In this document: in pieces, positions 31,778-43,146 of the stretch
Layout: each line of letters starts with the position of its first letter
How positions within the stretch are numbered: position 1 is the stretch's first letter
Origin: Neoceratodus forsteri
Taxonomy: Eukaryota > Chordata > Ceratodontiformes > Ceratodontidae
NCBI GenBank assembly: GCA_016271365.2
Contig: CM057456.1
Coordinates: forward strand, 1,393,159,501 to 1,393,223,500
Length of the DNA: 64,000 nucleotides
Direction of reading: 5' to 3'
Program-made: the position numbers and the translations under genes
The notes under the pieces: generated by a model
Database searches by the model: none
The model's input: only the letters and a program-made list of their open reading frames with translations
What the model was told of the DNA's origin: nothing

Positions 31778-33280
31778 ATGGAGGACGCTAGTCTGGAGGA
31801 GATTATGGAGGTGAATGAACGTGCTCCAAATGGAGCTGAAGGACCTGCAAAGTTTTTGGATCCCCTTTCAAAGGAGCGGGTGCAAATTATGGATTTCTCG
31901 CCAGATGGTAGAGTAAAGGAGGCTGAACACCTGACTGCCATACCGGAGATTGCAAGACAGGCTCTGGGAATTATTATTCAAACAGAATTGACTGGCCTGT
32001 CAGAGGAGGAGACGCGCCTACACTTGGATTTAAAAGAAAAACAGAGCCAGCAATTACAAATGATGGCTGAGGCCGAATCAGACTTTCAGATGAAAAAACG
32101 GATTTTGGAGGACGAACAAAAGTGGAAGAGGTCAGTAGTCAGTCCTGGTGGGGCTGTTGGTAAACGACTCCTGTTGATGGAGCCTGCTTCGGATTGGGAC
32201 TCGGCCACAGGGCTGGTGCCTGATAGCTCTGACATCTGGGATTACCCTGCTATGGATGAGTGGTGGCCTGGCCCTGTGCTTACCCATGCTGGATGGCTCT
32301 TTGAGCACGATTGGTGGATTCCGGATCCAGCTATCCCCTTACCGGGGAGCCCAAAGCCACATGATTTGCATGTTGGAGACCTATGCCTTTACAGCCAGGA
32401 GTGACTAACCACGGAGGAGCGGAGGTGCCTGTGTCTCCTACAGTTCCTTCCCGTCCAGTTACGGTGGATCTGTCGGAGGAGGAAGTGATGGATAGGGCAC
32501 TCTTGGAGTATTAGACCAGGATGATGGTGGTAAGGAACAGAGTGGGGATATAAGTCGGGATATAACTTCACCAGGTATGGTCCCAGTTACATCTGAGGGT
32601 CTGGGAGCAGATAGTCCTATGGGGCAGTTTCGGTCTACTCCCTTGGGAGGTGGAAAAAATTCCTCACCGTTGTCTAAGGGTGCAACTTATGGCAGTTTAT
32701 TCCAATGTCCTCTGGAGGCCATAAAAAGACGCTGTCTGCGGTATAGGGGAGGGTTACCCCACCCCCAGACCGAAATTATGTGGGCACACATTTGATTAAA
32801 GAATCCCTGCATTTTTCCCCCATGGAGGTTTATGCCCTCATTCATGCCCCTGGGGATGCTAATTTTGATATTAATTTTTGTTCTAACCAATTCCTGGATA
32901 GGTTTTGGAACTTGTACTATTCAGTCTGTGATTCTCCCTTATGGGTCCCCTTCCTTGTCATCCCTATCACAAAGCACACAACGAAAACTGTGACAGTCCT
33001 ATTTCGAAATGAAGGGGTCTGTGTGAGTGACATTATATTCTGGCTTTAAAAGAGATGTGACTTGGAGGGTCATCCTGACCCAATTATGGATAATAACGAT
33101 TTTTGGACCGGTGGTTGAAAATTTTGGGCCCGTCTGAAACATACTGAACATGGCATTCGACATCTGCTGAATTTTTTTTATCTGGGCTGTGATCGGGGAA
33201 TTTTGTTCTATCCGGGACAGCCAAAGTCATGTTTTGTGTTGTTTTGACTCCCTGCGGCATTTCCGTGCCCACTGAAAGTA
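31778..33280 (+). pseudogene. ZCCHC3-like ORF1 / gag relic of a retroelement
   Basis: The first part (31778-32404) is an acidic, charged segment (MEDASLEEIMEVNERAP, a helical KEKQSQQLQMMAEAE stretch). Downstream, in changing frames, are VYALIHAPGDANFDINFCSN (32830), PLWVPFLVIP, TVTVLFRNEGVCVSDI (32990), FWTGG (33101), GCDRGILFYPGQPKSCF (33187-33235) and a damaged zinc knuckle around 33235-33280 (a HFRAH core remains). The series VTVLFRNE...W.GGW...L....FYpGQPK.C..CG..GHF is the pattern of ZCCHC3-like proteins, many of which in amphibian genomes are retroelement ORF1s. Several stops make it a pseudogene. Which LINE it belonged to is unknown. Confidence 0.6.
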
Positions 33281-33760
33281 CAAATGCACTTGTTTTTACA
33301 GTTTAATAATTTACATCGCCATGACCCGAGAAAGCCACTTACGGGTCACTAAACCCCTTATTTACTCAGCCTGCAGCAAGCACATTTTCTGTGAAACTCC
33401 CTGAGTACTAGCAGGAGTTTAAGAAACGCTATAATATTTGTATGACACTTTTAAGCCTTGCAATTGTGTTTTAAATAATTTGTACTATGTGATTGATTGA
33501 CTGGAGCCCTGTATTCCCCCACAGGAAGCAGGAAGAGGAACAGTAGTTCCCAATGTACTAGGGAACTACAAAGTGCTTATTTCAGTGGGGTTTTGTGTTG
33601 TTTTGACTCCTTGGGGCATTTCCGTGCTCACTGAAAGTACAAACATCCATAAAAGTGCTTTTTAGCACTCATTTTTACAGTTTAATAATTTACATCACCG
33701 TGACCCGAGAAATCCACTTTCAGGTCACTAAACCCCTGATTTACTCAGCCTGCAGCGAGC
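33228..33760 (+). repeat. Direct repeat of about 160 bp around a zinc-knuckle remnant
   Basis: Copy 1 (about 33228-33388) and copy 2 (about 33590-33760) share gttttgtgttgttttgactc, gcatttccgtgcycactgaa, agtttaataatttacatc and tgacccgagaaa...gtcactaaacccc. Copy 2 has a 21-base insertion near 33640-33662. The repeated part includes the end of the ORF1 zinc knuckle and the sequence after it. About 200 bp of unrelated sequence lies between. This could be two retroelement ends abutting, or duplicated leader units of the LINE that starts at about 33800. Confidence 0.85.
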
Positions 33761-33937
33761 AGGGCGAGCGCACGTTGCGCATGAAGACGCGCACAAAGAC
33801 GCATGTGTCTGCGCGTGATTTGCATGTTTGGAGGGATTGGAGTAAACCAGATATCAAGTATAAACGCCACCATATTGCAGGTATATCATGATCTAGGAGT
33901 GGTGTTTGCTCTTGTTGTTATCACTTGTTATAAAATG

Positions 33938-35246
33938 AATGATACCCTTATAACTAGTGATGGCAGGATTCTGATTAAGTGTAAGACATGCAGGATGTAT
34001 AGTATAGATTCTGGTGCTGGGACTAATATACAGTTCAATTGCTTGAAATGTAAGGAAAATGAAGACATGGCCCAAGAAATTAGCATGTTTAACAATCGAC
34101 TAACTATACTTGAAAAAAGCTATGCAGACACCATTGAACGTCTAAATACTAAGTGTTCAAGCAGTAAGGTCACGGCTAATACAGTATGCATTACTTCTCC
34201 CCATGCATCCAATAATAGGATATTAGAAGCAAACAAAATACTGTATGTAATGACATGATTAACTCAGTTAATACCCACACCAGGAAGCGTGTAAGGGAAG
34301 ACAAGGACCCCTCAGATAGTGAAAATCATTGGTATGAGGTTCAGCATAAAAAAGTGGGTAAAAGGGGTAGAGAAGCAACTCAATTCTACATACCTGCCAA
34401 AAATAGTTTTCACCCATTAGTAGATCTTTCAGATGAAACCAACTCAATTTACCCATGTAATATGCCTGCCATAAATCAGACGGTGAGTTCAGTAAACAAA
34501 AATTCTGATATATCTGATTCAAGTCATCTGAATACACTTACCAATCTTAATAATATTATAGATCTGAAGGATACAAACCTGGTAGAATCCAGACTATTAC
34601 CTCCATGCCCCCCCCCAAACCAGATGATAAATTGTGAGCAAATATTTAACGATACACTAATTTCATCATACACGACTGTACAGGTCAATTCTGATAATCT
34701 TATGGACCTAGATGTTACTAATCTGGGGGAGACTAGACAGATTATCTTTTGGGGGACTCAATTATCAAGAATTTAGACAGAGCTATATGTGATCAGGACA
34801 AGAGCAACAGGACTGTGTCTAGTTTTAAAGGAGCCAAGTTGCTGGACATAACTAAAATGACTAGAAACATCCTTAGATCCAGCGGTGATAAACCAATTGT
34901 GGTTATTCATGCAGGGGTAAATAATGCTTTTAATCAAAATTTACAAAACATTAAAGAAGAATTTGTGGGGATGTATGATGTATTGACAGACTTAGACTGT
35001 CAAATTGCTTTTTCTGAGATCCTTCCAGTCCCAAGAGCAAATATGCACATCAGTGATAAAATTAAATCACTAAATAATTGGTTAAGATGCTGGTGTCTTA
35101 AACAAAATATACAATGTGTCACGCACTGGGAAGACTTTGCAGATAAACATGAGTTAGTTTGCAGGGATGGGCTACATCTGAATAAATTTGGAACTAGGAT
35201 ATTAGCAAAGCATATTAATACTTTCATTTCTTCGAATTTAAACTGA
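33938..35246 (+). pseudogene. CR1-type ORF1 with esterase-like domain
   Basis: The N-terminus (33938-34258) has a CX2C...CX2C zinc-finger-like start (KCKTCRMYSI ... FNCLKCKE) and a coiled-coil stretch (ISMFNNRLTILEKS). A linker follows (34255-34776), in another frame. The last part (34749-35246) begins GDSIIKNLDRA, then KPIVVIHAGVNNAF, ILPVPRANM and CRDGLHLNKFGTRIL. This is the SGNH/GDSL-esterase-like pattern (GDSI...hvGtNd...DGLHLN..G) known from CR1 ORF1 proteins; the N of the usual GTND appears as GVNN. The role in retrotransposition is thought to involve RNA or membrane binding but is not settled. Two frameshifts at the junctions make it non-functional as it stands. Confidence 0.78.
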
Positions 35247-35296
35247 TAAATTGGGGGGAGGGGATAAATAATGCTCAGCCATCACATTCTAATGAT

Positions 35297-37580
35297 ATGA
35301 GTACTAATGATTCTAGATCTTGTCATGTTAGTTCCTCATATACACTAAAAAGAACTGTTCCTAAAGTGTCTAGCATGGACCTGAATATTTTACTGATCAA
35401 TGCTAGAAGCTTAAATAATAAATTAGATGAGTTAAAATGTATTTTACACAAAAATAAAATTGATATATGTGGTATCACTGAAACATGGTTTACAGATACA
35501 AGTTGGGGTATAGAAATCCCAGACTATTCAGTTATTCATAAGGACCATCAAAAATCAAAAGGAGGTGGGATTGCATTGTACATAAGTAAACATATAGACA
35601 GTTTTGAAATACCAACAAATATAAACAACGAAACTGATACCAAAATTATATATGCTAACATCCATGCAGATAGAAATATAAAAATGGTCTGTGTTATCGA
35701 TCTCCAAATTTAGAGACCACTAGCAATGATTTCTTTATGCAAGCTCTTGAGAAATTGGATACTTATGACGATTTAATTTTGATGGGGGATTTTAATTTAC
35801 CATCCATCATTTGGCAAACATTGACAGGGAATTCTCAGTTAGATAAAAGATTTATAGTATTTACCCTACAGAATGATTTACAGCAATTAGTAATAGAGCC
35901 AGCTAGAAAGGATAATATCTTGGACCTTATTCTAACAAATATTAAAAATATAAGGGAACTTCCTAAAGTTATTGCACCTCTTGGAGATAGTGACCATAAT
36001 ATGGTGTCTTGGAGTATTAAATATTATTCTATAGCTAATTCAGGTGCTACAAGGAATAAACATTTTCATAAAGCAAATTATGAGGCAATTAAAAAATATC
36101 TTTCAACATGGAAATGGGAAGTTGAACTAAAAAATCTGAATTCTGAACAGATATGGCAAGCCTTGAGACAAAAAAATTGATTACTGTATAAATACCTGGG
36201 TCCCGGTATACAGGAAATATAATTATAATAAAAGGGTTCCTCCTTGGCTGAATGGTAAAATTAAAACACTGATTAGAAATAAAAAAAAAGGTATTTAATA
36301 AGTATAACAAGAATAGAACTACAGAGAAATGGGAAAAGTTTAAAACTAAAGCTAAAAAGTGTAAAACAGCTATTAGAACAGCAAAAAAAGAATTTAGAAT
36401 TAAAACTTGCCACCTTAACAAAGGATAATAAAAAACAGTTTTTTAGTTATATTGGTTCACTAAATGGGAACGTACCTTCTGTCGGTCCACTACTAAAAGA
36501 TAATGTACCTATGACTATTGAAGCAGACATGGCAAAGGGCTTTAATGATTATTTTCTGAATGTATATAAAACAAAAGATTATGCATCTTTGGAAAATTTA
36601 ACACCCAAATCCCCATATCCAAAAATTACTTCAGAGGATGTTAAGCAAGTTGTACAAGCCACTAAAGTCAATTCCTCAGCAGGTCCTGATGGTATTCTAC
36701 CTAAATTTATTAAAGAATTATCACTTGAGCTATTAGATATCCTTACGTGTCTATTTAATGCATCATTACACGAAGGCACAGTCATTTCAGAGTGGAGACT
36801 AGCTACAGTAGTGCCTATCAATAAAGGAGGTAGTAAACACCTCGTAAAGGATTACAGACCTATTAGCCTCACTTCATGTTTAGGTAAAATAATGGAAAGG
36901 ATCCTACAACAGAAAATGATTACTCATCTTCAAACTATGAACATTATAGACATTTCACAATATGGTTTTGTTAAGGGAAGATCTTGTCAGCAAAATCTAA
37001 TACATTTTTTTGAACTGGTTAGTAAGGCACTAGACTAGGGACTCCCTGTTGATGTTATCTTCTTGGATTTTGAGAAGGCTTTAAAATTCTGTTCCACATG
37101 GTATTTTAATTGAGGAATTAATAAGGTATGGCTTTCATGGCAATACAATTAAATGGGTAAACTCCTGGCTGAGTAATAGGCAGCAGACAGTAAGTATTAC
37201 GGGGCATTTGTCAGATTGGGGGGGGGGGTAGTTAGTAGTGGAGTACCCCAAGGCTCTGTTTTAGGCCCCCTGATGTTTAACATATTAATAACTAGCATGC
37301 AAGTTAATAATGGCATATGGATACATAAATACACTGATGATTGTAAACTAGGTTGTGTTAACAATCCTGAAACAGCTAAAATTTTACAATTAAACCTGGA
37401 CAAGGTTGTTGAATGGTCAGTAAGGAATAAAATTACCTTTGACACAGCTAAGTGCAAGGTGATGCACTTAGGTAGGAATAATAGGCAAGTTACTTATAGA
37501 AAACAACATCTTATATAACTTTAAAACCGAAAAGGATCTGGGTATTACTATCACTAATGATTTAAAGTTTACAACTCATA
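35297..37580 (+). pseudogene. CR1-type ORF2 (endonuclease-reverse transcriptase)
   Basis: The endonuclease (about 35370-36030) shows LLINARSLNNKLDEL, ICGITETWFTD, GGGIALYISK, LILMGDFNLPSIIW, LDLILTNI and GDSDHNMVSW, the expected order of APE-type motifs. There is a stop near 35710 and another at 36178. The RT follows in 36511-37038 (SAGPDGILPKFIKEL, DYRPISLTSCLGKIMER, YGFVKGRSCQQNLI). After a stop and a shift come VIFLDFEKAL, GVPQGSVLGPLMFNI (37242) and the active site YTDD (about 37330-37341), with both aspartates kept. KCKVMHLGRNNRQ closes the block. At least five stops or shifts; inactive. Confidence 0.85.
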
Positions 37581-37599
37581 CTAACAATATAACTAGGAA

Positions 37600-39190
37600 A
37601 TGTCCTGGCAATTCTTTCTGTGCCTTTGCTCTCTGAACTTCCCTTCCCGCCTCCCCCGTCAGCCGTAGGTATTTTTCTCTGTCCTCCTCTCTGTTGGTCT
37701 GCTTGAACTTCCTATAGGCCAGCCTATTGTTCCTCACTGCCTGGGCTACCTCTGAGCTGAACCAACTGGGTGCTTTGATCTTTGAGTTCTTCCCTTTGTA
37801 TCTTGCACACTCCTCTGTTACAGCACTTAATCCTTCCTTAATAATAGTTCATTTCTGATCCACCTCCATAGTTGCTGTAATCTTCACTAGGTGCCTTTTT
37901 AGTACCTCACACATTTTCCTAAAGTCCACCTACCTAAAGTCTAGATTTTGGTCTTAGCGAGGACACTTTCATTGCCCATGTCCAGTTGGAACCACACTGA
38001 ACAAAGATCACTTTCACCTAGTGGCTCCCTTTCTGTTATATCCTGTATGTGCTCCTCATTCGTCAGCACCAGGTCTAGGATTGCCTCTTCCTGGGTGGGT
38101 TCAGTGACACTTTGAGTCAAGAACCCATTATGAATCGTTTCCAGTATTTTCTGGTTCCTGGCACATGTCCTGGTCGGTACACTCCAGTCTACCCTGGGCA
38201 GGTTGAAGTCCCCCACTGTTACCACTTCCCCCTTCTCTGCGGCCTTCAGAATTTGCGAACACAGGTCCATGTCCATTTCTTCATCCTTTTTTTTTCTTTA
38301 TGCTTTCTCTTTGTGCCCCCTTCATCACTGCGGCTTGCTCCTACCTTCCGGGACTCCCTAGGCTACCTTGTGGAATCTGCCCTGGCTAACTCTGGAGATC
38401 TCAGAGGACCAGCCCCCATCTGACCTTGGTTTACCCCCCAGCTGGGGAGGTGGGGGATCCTGGGTCTTCCCCCGCCAGTCCATTGTGAGTGCGTCAGGTG
38501 GTCCAACCTATCGTCCAGAGCCCGATTATGGAACCACAGCGCTAGGGCCCATCTACAGGGCAGATGCAGGGTTTTTCCTTGTGTTCTGGTTCCCTGCCCC
38601 AAGGAGACTGACACGCAGGGAGATCCAAGGAGACGGGTGTACGCAGAGACGTGCTGCCACTCCAGATCTCGGTCTGCGTCCCCCTCTTCCATTCTTTCTG
38701 CAATTCTGCTGCACCACCACCCGAGGTCACCCAGGTGGTGGTAAAGCAGTGGGTTCCACAGCCCTCCCTCCCTCCCCGGAGGTGGAGAGTGGCTCTCTGG
38801 GTGCTCACTCCATCTCCTCCCAGCTGGCCCTGCAGCAAGTTAGGCTTGATTCTGCACCCGGGTTGCTGGCATCGCAAGCGGTAGCCTTACCACTACGATG
38901 GTGGTCTGGCCTGTCCATTTCTCCATCCTGACTGAATGATATGTAAACCACCCCCAACCTCACCTTCCTCATCCTACAGGTCTGTAGTTGGACCCACATT
39001 GCTTCCTCCCTCCCTCCCCTCTTCTGACTCCTCTCTTGTGCTTGTTATAACCTCCCTAATGAATTACCACCCTGCCTCCTTTGCCTACTACGCTGTCCTT
39101 CTTATGAAGTCTATATCCCAGAACTGATAGGTCCCAGTCATGGTTCGGTGTGGCCCAAGTCTCAGTTATTGCCGCAGTGTTCACACTCCC
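37600..39190 (-). pseudogene. LINE ORF2 endonuclease relic, split by a SINE
   Basis: On the minus strand from 39190 downwards the reading is AAITETWATPNHDWDLSVLG, GKGGRVVIH, then RKVRLGVVYISFSQDGEMD, where a SINE (38288-38911) interrupts. After it come MDMDLCSQILKAAEKGEVV, TVGDFNLPRVDW, EEAILDLVLTNEEHIQ and GESDLCSVWFQLD, then a linker before the RT (WFSSEVAQAVRNNRLAYRKF). It is the APE-type endonuclease of a CR1/L2 LINE, similar in wording to the copy at 40380-40930. The RT is missing; it abuts the + strand CR1 at 37600. Confidence 0.82.
38270..38929 (-). mobile_element. tRNA-derived SINE (copy 5) with 18-bp target duplication
   Basis: The body (38288-38911) lies on the minus strand. Flanks are tgtccatttcttcatcct (38270-38287) and tgtccatttctccatcct (38912-38929), one mismatch in 18. 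The minus strand starts ggccagaccaccatcgtagt and has gcaacccgggtgcagaatca in the B-box region. The + strand T-run at 38286-38295 is the complement of the tail. It interrupts the LINE endonuclease at DGEMD|MDLC. Confidence 0.9.
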
Positions 39191-39204
39191 TTCTGCAAGT
39201 AGCT

Positions 39205-39690
39205 ATTTGATAAAAAGTTCCACGCTTTGTTAGAAAAGGTTTATTTCTTGCAGTGGGACACGAAGTTGGCAAGAGAGAAGATTGAGGTAGTATCTAAGGA
39301 CATGGAAGCTAACAGAAAGGATGTTGACAAATCCACTAATAAAATAGTGGGGCTGGAAGCTACTACATCCAGTCTGTGAGAATGTTACAGTGTCATGAAA
39401 AATTGAAATATTGGAAAATCAGCAGTAATACAAAAAGCTGAGTGGTGGGTCTACCTACAGCATTAGACTCTGAATTTCAAAGTACTCGTGACATACAAAA
39501 CATTCAAATTTTCAATCTTTCCTGCCTATGCCTTCGCTACTCAGCAGAGAAGATGACGCTTTTCAGGCTACAGGAAGCGCTCTTGGAGATGGGTGCTGAA
39601 TTTCAGTTGCTTACGCCAACAGACGTTAAAATAAAGTACTATATAAGGGGCTCAGCATTTGTTCTATGATGTGGACCAAAGCTGTCTGTG
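39205..39690 (+). pseudogene. L1-type ORF1 fragment
   Basis: Readable pieces are LQWDTKLAREKIEVVSKDME, TNKIVGLEATTSSL, then NIRIFNLPCLCLRYSAEKM-like and RLQEALLEMGAEFQ. A heptad-like coiled coil followed by (N)NIRIFNLP matches the L1 ORF1 join between coiled coil and RNA-binding region. Stops interrupt it. No ORF2 follows; the next sequence is a CR1 tail. Confidence 0.5.
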
Positions 39691-39779
39691 TTTATTTGGG
39701 CACAATATGAGCAACACACACACATGAATGGGGAGACTGACTTATTCACACCCTTGGAAAAGGAAGTGATGAATTTGAT

Positions 39780-40036
39780 GCCGGAGGATGAGCCTTTTGG
39801 GCTTTACCTGAGTCATTATATTTTCTGTATTGTATATGGTATGGGCTTATTGTGTATGGAAATTAGTGGCTGTCAGAAAGTTGTGCACATTCTAAAGGTT
39901 GTTGTGCATGTTCTAAAAGTTATTGTGCCTGTTTTATCATTAAGTGCATCTGTGTCATTTGGTAAAATGGGCAGACTGGATGGGCCTTGTGTTCCTTTTC
40001 TGGCATCAGCTTCTATGTTTCTATGTTTCTCTGCTT
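39780..40036 (+). mobile_element. CR1-type 3' tail
   Basis: The sequence atgggcagactggatgggcc (39967-39986) and the following cttctatgtttctatgtttc repeat (40009-40028) are the tail of the CR1 family that also ends the copy at 43146. Three near repeats of gttgtgcatgttctaaa lie just upstream (39881-39928). No coding part is left. Confidence 0.7.
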
Positions 40037-40340
40037 GCGCTGAGTCTCCCTGGCACCCGCTTTTCAGTTTCACTCACCGTGACTTCTGCAGGCCGCAGCC
40101 TGCCTTCGCGACCACACTAGAAGTTCACGATACTCACCCTCAGGGTCTGAGGGGATTCCCCTGAGCGTGGTAGCGCTCACTAGGCAGAGCTGCTCCTCAG
40201 CTCACACACTTACTCTCACCCCTCTGTTTAAACCTGTGAACCTGTTCCCACTTTTTTTGTTCAAATTCCTGTCTTTCCGTACAATTTCTCAATGTCCTTA
40301 TCATTTGCCGTAAGGTATGTTACAAGTAACATGAGGTGAA
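40037..40340. other. Unassigned or leader of the next LINE
   Basis: About 300 bp between a CR1 tail and the start of the next readable CR1 endonuclease. It may hold ORF1 remains or 5' sequence of that copy, but I recognise no motif. Confidence 0.35.
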
Positions 40341-43146
40341 TTAGTGGCCTTGATGGAGGAGGAACATCTGGATATCGTGGCAGCCACAGAAACATGGTAC
40401 ACACAAAACCATGACTGGGACGTAAACATACCAGGATACACTATCTACAGGAGGGACAGGGAGGGTAAAAGAGGAGGAGGAGTAGCTCTTTACATAAGGG
40501 AAGGAATAAAAGCAACAGAACAAAAGGGAAACAGGGAGGAGAAGAAGCACTGTGGGTAAATTTGGAGACAGGCATTTGGCACCACAATCCGTGACAGGGA
40601 TTAGACATAGACTTTCCTCAGGGGAGGAAATGGACAAGGAAATGATAGAAAGTATACTTAGAATGGCAGAAAAAGGGGAGATATTGCTGATGGGTGATCT
40701 GAATATGCCAGATGTTAACTGGAGTGCAGTTGCAGCTGCCACTTTGAAGAGTGGAGTTATTCTAGATGCCCTACAGGGGGCATGCCTTAGACAAGTAGTA
40801 CTGGAGCCCATTCGAGAGGGAGCAATATTAGACTTGATTCTCTCAAATGGAGATGGAGAGAGGATCACAGATGTAGCAGTGGGTAGCCATCTGGGAACTA
40901 GCGACCATCGAACAGTATGGTTCGCAATAAACACAGCAATAGAGTCAAGCCATACAAAGACAAAAGTACTGGACTTTAGGAGGGCTGACTTTGCCAAAAT
41001 GGGTGAGTGCCTAAGGAATGCACTAGCAAATGGGCAGGAAGGAGGGGTGGAAGAACAATGGGGAATAATAAAACTGCCATCACAGAGGTAACTGAGCCTT
41101 GCGTGAAGCAAATAAAACAAAACGATGTAAGAAACCACTATGGTTCTCAAAGGAAGTGGCAGTGAAGGTTCAAGAGAAAGAAAGCATTCAGGAAGTACAA
41201 GGAATCGAGAAGGAGCAGGACAGGAACTGTATCAGTTAAAGCAAAGGAGGCTGGGAAGGCAGTCAGAACAGCAAAGGCCCAAACCGAGGAAAAGATAGCC
41301 AACTCAGTTAAGAAGGGGGATAAAACCTTTATAGGTACATCAGGGAGTGAAGGAAGACCAAGGGAGGGATAGTGAGGCTTAATAAAGGGGAGGGAGGGTG
41401 GGCAGAGGAGACTGTGAAAGGCAGAGATACTAAACAAATATTTTTGCTAAGTATTTACAAATGAAGAGGGGGAGGTACATAAAACAAACAGTAGAAACAC
41501 TCTGGATACAGAAGTTGATACCAGCCCATTTACAGAAGAAAGGGTTCTGAAAGAACTCTTAAAACTGAAGGTGGACAAAGCAATTGGGCCTGATGGGATT
41601 CATCCCAGAATTCTAAAAGAACTAAGGGTAGAACTAGTGACACCACTGACTACCCTTTTTAACAAATCATGGGTGGACGGGGTGGTACCCGAGGGCTGGA
41701 GGAGGGCAGATGTGATTCCCCTTCACAAAAGTGGGAGCAAGGCAGAAGCAGGAAACTACAGACCTGTTAGTTTAACCTCAGTGATAGGGAAAATGATGGA
41801 ATCACTTCTGAAGGAAAGAATTGTTGAGTATCTAGAGGCCAGAGGGCACAGGACCCTAGGCAGCATGGATTCACAGCGGAAGGTCATGCCAGACGAATCT
41901 GATAGATTTCTTTGACTGGGTGACCAAAGTAGTAGATCAGGGAGGGGCTGTGGACATGGCCTACCTAGACTTTAGCAAGGCATTTGACACAGTCCCACAC
42001 AAAAGATTAATATACAAGTTAGCCAGCCTGGGAGTGGGTCCCAAGATGACAGCTTGGGTAAAGAATTGGCTGGAGAATAGGACACAGAGAGTAATAGTAA
42101 ATGGAGTCCACTCAGAAGAAAGGAGGGTTACTAGTGGGGTACCGCAGGGTTCAGTATTAGGACCGGTCCTCTTCAGTGTCTCTATAAGCAACATTGCAGA
42201 AGGACTGGAAGGAAAAGTATGTCTCTTTGCAGATGACACAAAGATCTGCAACGGAGTTGATGCACAGGGTGGGGTGGAAAGGATGAGAAGGATCTTGGCA
42301 AGGTTAGAGGAATGGTCAAATGTATGGCAGCTTAGATTCAATGCTAAGAAGTGCAAGGTAATGCACCTGGGAAACAAAAACTCAGGGGAAGAGTACACAA
42401 TGGGGGGTGAGATACTAACAACAACAAAAATGGAAAGGGACCTGGGGGTAGTCATATCAGATGACCTAAAGGTGGGCAAGCAATGTGAGAGGGCAGCAAG
42501 GAGGGCTGGGGGTATACTGGGATGCATAGGGAGAGGCATCACCAGCAGAAAACAGGAAGTTATTATCCCTCTGTACAGACAGCTGGTGAGACCCCATCTG
42601 GAGTACTGTGTGCAGTTCTGGAGACCCAATCTCCACAGAGACATAGACAGGATGGAAGCTGTCCAGAGGAGGGCAACTAAAATGGTGCAGGGTCTGCACC
42701 GGAAGACATATGAAGAGAGACGAAAGGAGCTTAATATGTGTAGCCTAGAGGAAAGGAGGGAGAGGGGAAACATGATAGAAACGTTCAAGTACCTCAAGGA
42801 ATCAACAAAGTCCAGGAGGTAGCATCTTTCAAAATAAGAGTGTGCAAGAACAAGAGGGCACAATTTGAAGATAGAGGGGTGGCTCAGAGGTAATTTAAGG
42901 AAGTATTTTTCACAGAGAAGGTTGTGGATGCATGGAACAGCCTTCCAGAGGAAGTTGTGAGTCAAAATCAGTGGTGGAATTCAAGCATGCATGGGACAGT
43001 CATAAGGCAATTCTAGGGAGTGGGGGTAGGAAGAAGTAGGCTGCTGGTTAAGTAGGATCTGCAGCTTATCCAGTAGGCAGGGAAATGGGCAGACTGGGTG
43101 GCCAAGCGGTCCTTATCTGCCGTCAAATTCTATGTTCTATGTTTCT
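40341..43146 (+). mobile_element. CR1-type LINE, comparatively young copy
   Basis: It contains most of ORF2 from the endonuclease on, a short 3' UTR and the family tail: gggcagactgggtggccaag (43087-43106), ttatctgccgtcaaattcta and ctatgttctatgtttcta (43129-43146). ORF1 is missing, so it is 5'-truncated. One frame stays open for 300 codons in the RT, which suggests a more recent insertion than the other LINEs here. Phrases such as ttatctgccgtca followed by ctatgttt repeats are the reason I favour an amphibian or lungfish genome. Confidence 0.88.
40344..42822 (+). pseudogene. CR1-type ORF2 (endonuclease-reverse transcriptase)
   Basis: The endonuclease (40360-40930) has DIVAATETWYTQNHDWDV, GGGVALYIREG, then in another frame LLMGDLNMPDVNW, AILDLILSNGD and GTSDHRTVWF. 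A damaged linker follows. The RT begins at 41571 (AIGPDGIHPRILKEL, NYRPVSLTSVIGKMMES). A shift at about 41880-41920 leads into a 300-codon open stretch (41920-42822) with VDMAYLDFSKAFDTVPHKRL, GVPQGSVLGPVLFSV, CLFADDTKIC (intact FADD active site), KKCKVMHLGNK and the C-terminal block VQRRATKMVQGLHRKTYEER. It would nick DNA and prime reverse transcription in cis. At least four frame breaks keep it inactive here. Confidence 0.9.

Larger units (their letters stand above)
33800..37600 (+). mobile_element. CR1-type LINE with esterase-like ORF1
   Basis: The element has a short leader (about 33800-33937), ORF1 (33938-35246, with two frame breaks) and ORF2 (35297 to about 37580). ORF2 ends at about 37600 by an abrupt join to a minus-strand LINE, so the 3' tail is missing. 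Order and domain content (zinc-finger start and SGNH-type esterase in ORF1; endonuclease and RT in ORF2) are those of the CR1/L2 clades. The base composition is AT-rich (many ata/tta codons), unlike the GC-balanced CR1 copy at 40341-43146, so it is a different family or an older one. Confidence 0.82.

Noticed and set aside
40341..41150. 269-codon ORF on the minus strand
   Set aside because: It is the antisense of a readable CR1 endonuclease on the + strand (GGGVALYIREG, LLMGDLNMPDVNW), so it is a shadow frame.
41961..42965. 334-codon ORF on the minus strand, the longest of all
   Set aside because: It is the exact antisense of the CR1 reverse transcriptase with an FADD active site. Serine/leucine-rich wording is typical of such shadows.
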